From Armadillidium nasatum (Eukaryota > Arthropoda > Malacostraca > Isopoda > Armadillidiidae), in the NCBI GenBank assembly GCA_009176605.1, contig SEYY01021793.1, positions 125,001 through 150,000 of the forward strand: 25,000 nucleotides of DNA, in the 5' to 3' direction. How positions within the stretch are numbered: the first letter of the stretch is position 1; each line of letters begins with the position of its first letter. A model generated the notes under the pieces. It was not told the DNA's origin, ran no database searches, and saw only the letters and a list, made by a program, of their open reading frames with translations. Below, piece after piece: positions 21,105-25,000 of this stretch. The position numbers were made by a program, and so were the translations under genes.

Positions 21105-23024
21105 TTTTCTTTTCAGAAATTTTAGATATTTTATTCCTTCTCCTTTTATTAGGAAAACTAAAAACTGATCAAATGCAAATGTTCCTTCTCTACCAACCAC
21201 ACTTTTAGCAAATTTAATTTCTATATCAATGTTTTTATTTTGAATTTCTTGAAAACTGTATCTATTATTTTCTATATCTCCCAGGAGCTTTTCCATTATT
21301 CCTTCAGTAATAGGACCAAATTCATGAGATTCTAACCAACGTAACACTATTTCATGTAATTTTTCATAATCATATGGAGCATTAGATTTGTCTATCTCAT
21401 TTCTAATAATAATATCCAAATTTTCCATATTAGGTTGATTAACTGCAAGAATTAATTTACCTAAAAATTTCTCCTTTATTTCTTTTTCATCCTCATTAGA
21501 GAGTCTTCGTTCTTGTTTTTCTTTCAGCAAAGAAGGTGGAAGCTTTAATAAACTTAAAAGTTTCTCTTTTGTCTCTTCTTGAGAAAACTGATAAAGACTA
21601 TTCCTATTTATACATGAGCAATATTTTAAAATTTTAAATTTGTTTTTTTCAATATTTATACTATCAAATTTCAAGGGATAAAATCCTTTAGATCTCCCTT
21701 TTTTTAATCTCCTTTCTTCTGTTAGATCTATATCTCCATTAGTGTATATGATAAAATATTTGTGTCTCATATTTATTAACCCTTCAGTAAAAAGAGCAAA
21801 ATGTTTATTGATAGAAATTGAATTCTTTCGTTCTTGTTGCCTAGAGGGAAACAACTGACTATAACTAATATTACTATTTGCATTTTGACCCTTTATATAG
21901 GTAATTTTATTTTTATAATAAATAGTAATGTTACTACTATACATATTATGGCTTTTTGTATCAATGCTTATGGAAGATATATTTTTATGTAAGAACATAC
22001 TATGTAAGAAAGATATGAATAAATTAACTTCATATACAGTTCCAGAAATATAATTTCTAAGTTTCTCATGCCTTTTTGGATTTGTCAAATCATATAATAT
22101 TTCTTTTTGTAATAATATATAACTGTACTGAGCTTTATTACTTTTTTCTATTTCCTTTTTAATAATACTGTTCAATACTTCTCTATTAGGCTGATTAACT
22201 GCAAATACCAATTTATCCAAAAATGCTTCTTTTACTTCTTTCTCAAATTCTGGAGAAAGTTTTCTTTCTTTTATGATTTTCTGCATAGCAGATAATTTTA
22301 ATCGATTTAAAAGTTCTTCTCTTATTCTTTCTTGTGAAAATTGATAAAAACCACACCCTTTTGTACTATCTGTAAACAGAAAATCTTTTAAAATTTCACA
22401 TTTTTCCATATCTATGCAATCAAATGTAAAAGGATAAAAATTTTTAAATAGTCCCAGTTTTAATTTCCTTTCTTCTGAAAGACCCAAGCCTGAATTAGTA
22501 TAAATAATAAGATATTCTACATTATTTACTGAACCATCTGATTTAGTCAGTAAATATTTAACAAAACTCTCAAAGTAATCATTAATAAAAAAAAAACTTC
22601 GATTTTCTTTACAAAATAATTTACTATAATTAATATCATTATCTATATACCTGTCTACATTATCAATCTGTATATGAATAGATTTCTTTTTATAACGAAG
22701 AACAATATTACTGAACTTATTAATTTCAGAATCTTCAAATGATAATGACAATGAAGGATATTTATGTTCAAATGTAAACTTCCTAAGTAAGCAAAGCACT
22801 GATAGGTCTATCTGATACATAAGTTTAATCAAATGATGGGGAAAATGACCTCTATGTTGAATAGTTTGGTAAGCATTATGCAATTCATCAGACAAACCCG
22901 GTCTAGATTTATCTTGTAAGTCGCTAGAAAATTCAGAATCTTCATTCTTAATAATCATGCATGGTTTCTTTGATGCTATATCATTTTTGTCTGTAACAGA
23001 AATTCCCCGCTTTCTTGAGCTCAT
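20088..23024 (-). CDS. Modular repeat protein, 5' part: duplicated FIIYTN/AVNQPN domain plus first seven 46-residue repeats
   Basis: 978 codons from ATG at 23024 (A at -3), intronless. Residues 4-20 are basic (RKR...KK), a possible bipartite nuclear signal. Two copies of one domain follow with a 252-residue period: YLIIYTNSGLGLSEERKLK (171-189) matches YFIIYTNGDIDLTEERRLK (423-441), and FLDKLVFAVNQPN (268-280) matches FLGKLILAVNQPN (520-532). From memory, such domains occur in arthropod and Wolbachia/Rickettsia-like proteins. There, a beta-core with D...QAK precedes FIIYTN, suggesting a nuclease-type fold. Here the matching residues read SNIVLRY...IHIQID and SNITIYY...TYIKGQ, so an active site is doubtful. 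Repeats start at residue 641. The last 25 residues are out of frame because of the surplus base at 20166-20167; the reading continues in the next entry. The function is unknown. Partnering with a nucleic acid or protein through the repeats is inference. Confidence 0.85.
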   Translation of the reverse strand: MSSRKRGISVTDKNDIASKKPCMIIKNEDSEFSSDLQDKSRPGLSDELHNAYQTIQHRGHFPHHLIKLMYQIDLSVLCLLRKFTFEHKYPSLSLSFEDSEINKFSNIVLRYKKKSIHIQIDNVDRYIDNDINYSKLFCKENRSFFFINDYFESFVKYLLTKSDGSVNNVEYLIIYTNSGLGLSEERKLKLGLFKNFYPFTFDCIDMEKCEILKDFLFTDSTKGCGFYQFSQERIREELLNRLKLSAMQKIIKERKLSPEFEKEVKEAFLDKLVFAVNQPNREVLNSIIKKEIEKSNKAQYSYILLQKEILYDLTNPKRHEKLRNYISGTVYEVNLFISFLHSMFLHKNISSISIDTKSHNMYSSNITIYYKNKITYIKGQNANSNISYSQLFPSRQQERKNSISINKHFALFTEGLINMRHKYFIIYTNGDIDLTEERRLKKGRSKGFYPLKFDSINIEKNKFKILKYCSCINRNSLYQFSQEETKEKLLSLLKLPPSLLKEKQERRLSNEDEKEIKEKFLGKLILAVNQPNMENLDIIIRNEIDKSNAPYDYEKLHEIVLRWLESHEFGPITEGIMEKLLGDIENNRYSFQEIQNKNIDIEIKFAKSVVGREGTFAFDQFLVFLIKGEGIKYLKFLKRKGINLTNMSSILHGAGTNAEKAFKDLYYLWFDAEGNKTQYLQALEEEGISLGSISSTLHGARANAAKAFKDLCDLWFDAEGNRTQLLQALEEEGINLTNMFSILSGAGANAAKAFKDLNDLWFDREGNKTQYLKTLEKEGINLVNISSILGGTGTNAAIAFKDLYDLWFDAEGNKMHYLKTLEKEGINLVNMSSILHQARANAVTAFKDLYDLWFDVKGNKTQYLKTLEEEEINLANMSSILSGAGTNAAKAFKDLFNFWFDAEGNKKQYLKTLEKEGINLTNMSSILGGVGTNAVKAFKELYDLWFDGKGNKTTLFKNLRRRRNKSNQYIQYFRWSRH
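20166..20167 (-). other. Frameshift point in the repeat-protein gene
   Basis: Neighbouring units read AAT-AAA-ACA-CA or AAT-AAA-ACT-CA at this place, while this unit reads AATAAAACCACA, one C too many (GG on plus). It breaks the frame between R7 and R8 and nowhere else in about 4.2 kb. Confidence 0.85.
21399..22787 (-). repeat. Internal tandem duplication of the N-terminal domain
   Basis: Copy A spans about residues 80-290 (22787-22155) and copy B about 332-542 (22031-21399). Matching landmarks keep an offset of 251-252 residues: IIYTN, FYPFTFD/FYPLKFD, FYQFSQE/LYQFSQE, RKLSPEFEKE/RRLSNEDEKE and AVNQPN. Copies are clearly diverged, so the duplication is older than the C-terminal repeat expansion. 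Confidence 0.88.
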
Positions 23025-24076
23025 TATCAGTTATAAATTTTTCTTTTACCTACACTCCCTGAATGACCACTTTGTGTAAGCAATTCTAAATATTTGCAAA
23101 TATTAAATAATTTCACATTTGCCTAATTAACAATCAACAATTAGAAATTTTTTTTAAAACCACATGGTCTAAGTGTCGACTCGTTTAATTTTACTTTAGG
23201 GTAGCATAGTAAAAATATATTACCATAGTACCATGGTATTATTTACCAATTTAGACCAATATTGTAAATGTAGGACAATCTTGAATCCATATTATTGCCG
23301 CAAAAAAAAAATAAAAAAATAAAAAAAAATAAATATCTTTGTAAATAACAAAGGCTTATTTTGATAATCACAAATATTTTTATGTCTTTATTTTTATGAT
23401 AAAGTTTTTGCAGAAAAAAGGATGTTAAAAAAATTTGCTTAATTAACGTGGTAACTTATATGTTTAAAATAAGCAACTTTCTAGGACGAACTTCATTTGG
23501 AAATAGCCTGTAGTCGTTAAGTTTGAATTTAATTAAACTCATATCAAAGTTTGCTCATATGCAAAACTCAGCAAAAGAGGCTTATTCCTGTTTTATCCAT
23601 GAATCTCCCAATCCATCTAGCCTACTGTATATATTTGTATATTCATATGGGTTTATTCCATGGTCAAGATTCTTTAAGAATATTGAAGATTCTTAAAGGG
23701 AAGTTGCCCATGCAGCATGTCCCACTAAGTTTCTATCTTCAATTTTCGCTCCCGAAATCTTCAATGGTCACGTGATGGAAACAAACATGGAGTTAGGCCA
23801 TGTCCTTCTTTTAGAATAAAACTTTTTGTTAATATTATTAAGCAGATAGATGTGCTTGCAAAATTATTTTGGATAATTATTTTAGCCTTTGGATCATTAA
23901 TTTGTTTTAAATGAAACAAATTAATTATTTCCAATTCAAAATTTCGTTGGTTCCAACCTTTTTAATTATGGCTGCCGCCAAAGTCTTTTTAAAAAGTCTT
24001 TTTAAAATCTTCGTTTGACTCGTACGTTATCTTATATTCTTCCGTATGGTCTCAATGATATTAATTAAATTGGTAA
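23025..24076. other. Upstream flank of the repeat-protein gene; no gene seen
   Basis: It should contain the promoter of the minus-strand gene, but none can be called. Visible items are an A-rich run (23301-23331), a palindromic TACCATGGTA near 23230 and the hairpin at 23896-23925. A 74-codon plus frame at 23551-23775 is unrecognised. Confidence 0.5.
23896..23925. repeat. Short perfect inverted repeat (12 bp arms, 6 bp loop)
   Basis: ATTAATTTGTTT (23896-23907) and AAACAAATTAAT (23914-23925). AT-rich hairpins of this size can arise by chance here. Confidence 0.7.
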
Positions 24077-24448
24077 AGGTGGAGATTGTTTCTGAGTTTC
24101 GATTGTTAAAAAATATCGAAAATCGAAAATATCGGAGAAGCCTATTGTAAACAAGAGAGTTGCCAAAGGTACTATTACTAGACATGCACACAATTATTAT
24201 TACTTACTTTTCTAGCAGAACCTAATTCGACTTATCATAACCTGAACTACCGAAGATGCCGTAATTTAACCTAAATAATAATAAAAATAATTTTAATGTA
24301 CTTATAGTTTATAACATAACCTAAATTTAAGGTATCTGAACTGAAAAGAACAAATTACACTTATATCTTATATTCGTTAGGTATAAAGTATCGATTAAAA
24401 TAAAATATCGATATAAAAAATATCGAAACTCAGAAACAATCTCCACCT
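24077..24448. mobile_element. MITE-like element with 27-bp perfect terminal inverted repeats
   Basis: The left arm at 24077-24103 starts AGGTGGAGATTGTTTCTGAG and continues TTTCGAT; the right arm at 24422-24448 is its exact reverse complement. The arms continue imperfectly inward as TATCGA-rich sequence. The 372-bp element has no coding capacity, as expected for a non-autonomous DNA transposon. Interior AACCTAA-type motifs recur three times (about 24240, 24270, 24320). Flanks read GGTAA|element|AAGCC, so the target-site duplication is at most AA or unclear, and the superfamily cannot be assigned. Confidence 0.75.
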
Positions 24449-25000
24449 AAGCCATTAAATTAAGTGATTGTTTAAGTTAATTATATAATTGATTAAATTA
24501 AATTTTAAAATATATTTACGTTTGTTTATATGCATCAGTTGATAATTGCTAAAGCGAAGCGTCCCACGGTCCCACTAATATTCAAGATTCTTCAAGATAT
24601 TTTCGCTGCAGCTGGCTTAAGCGTAACATCACGCTTCATTTCATGGAACAACCATTGTGAGAGTAGGGATGCCGAAAGAGTCTCAATATAAATCGATATT
24701 TATATTTTTTTTGTTAAAGTCTATGTTTTTTGTCGATAGTATCGAAATATTATTGATTATATTTTTTCCACCCTTTATATTTGCTACTTTATCACATCGA
24801 CTCATAGACTTTAACTACTATAGACCAAAGTTTACCCTATAATATGGTAAACTTTGTATAGACTTTAACTACATAGACGGCGCATTCCCATTGAAGCTAT
24901 ATAATTTTAAACGAGAAAATTTGATGTAAAAGTTGCTAGAATAATTGCCAGATTCGCAAGAAAAATTGTGAAGGGAAACCCATAGTTATCACTTTAGGCG
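24449..25000. other. No gene seen
   Basis: AT-rich, with ATCGAT/ATCGA motifs near 24691-24745 and the small repeat cluster at 24804-24872. Frames are short and unrecognised. Confidence 0.5.
24804..24872. repeat. Inverted repeat nested between direct repeats
   Basis: Direct repeat ATAGACTTTAACTAC at 24804-24818 and 24858-24872. Between them lies the hairpin CAAAGTTTACC (24826-24836) / GGTAAACTTTG (24846-24856) with a 9-bp loop. This is the layout of a very small palindromic insertion with a flanking target duplication. Confidence 0.75.

Noticed and set aside
24240..24330. Interstitial telomere (AACCTAA motifs)
   Set aside because: Only three isolated copies and no tandem AACCT array.

Overview
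This is an AT-rich piece of animal nuclear DNA, most likely from an arthropod. The evidence is a ten-exon gene with GT-AG introns, a CR1-like non-LTR retrotransposon tail, (TA)n microsatellites on an unusual scale, and no bacterial operon structure. I cannot fix the species.

Left part (about 1.2-11.1 kb, minus strand): one complete gene for NELF-B (COBRA1), the scaffold subunit of the negative elongation factor that holds RNA polymerase II at promoter-proximal pauses. Its ten coding exons can be placed to the base and add up to 580 codons. Two exons each carry one surplus base in or beside a short homopolymer, and the exon 6/7 junction may hold a third. The introns are filled with (TA)n tracts of about 70-200 bp. 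A decayed coding-like fragment of higher GC lies in intron 3.

Middle part (about 11.1-18.7 kb): no intact gene. It holds a CR1-like LINE 3' end with a duplicated terminal motif, a broken copy of a repetitive invertebrate gene family (C-terminal TVGTAGTHNVCVCKIHQNVK-type motif), three more (TA)n tracts, and a third, inverted copy of the LINE terminal motif.

Right part (about 18.8-23.0 kb, minus strand): the most unusual locus, an intronless gene of about 1,397 codons interrupted by one surplus base. Its N-terminal half is a 252-residue-period tandem duplication of a domain with FIIYTN and KLVFAVNQPN motifs. I recall this domain from arthropod and endosymbiont (Wolbachia/Rickettsia-like) proteins; it may be a degenerate nuclease-type fold. 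Its C-terminal half is an array of 17 alpha-helical repeats, mostly 46 residues (138 bp), whose variation concentrates in a short loop at unit positions 12-16. The layout resembles TAL-effector repeats, with mTERF-like solenoids as an alternative. The surplus base is the same class of defect seen in the conserved NELF-B exons, so an assembly error is at least as likely as a real pseudogene.

Far right (23.0-25.0 kb): no gene; a 372-bp MITE-like element with perfect 27-bp terminal inverted repeats, and a small inverted-plus-direct repeat cluster. All long (TA)n tracts lie left of 16.3 kb and none in the last 8.7 kb.
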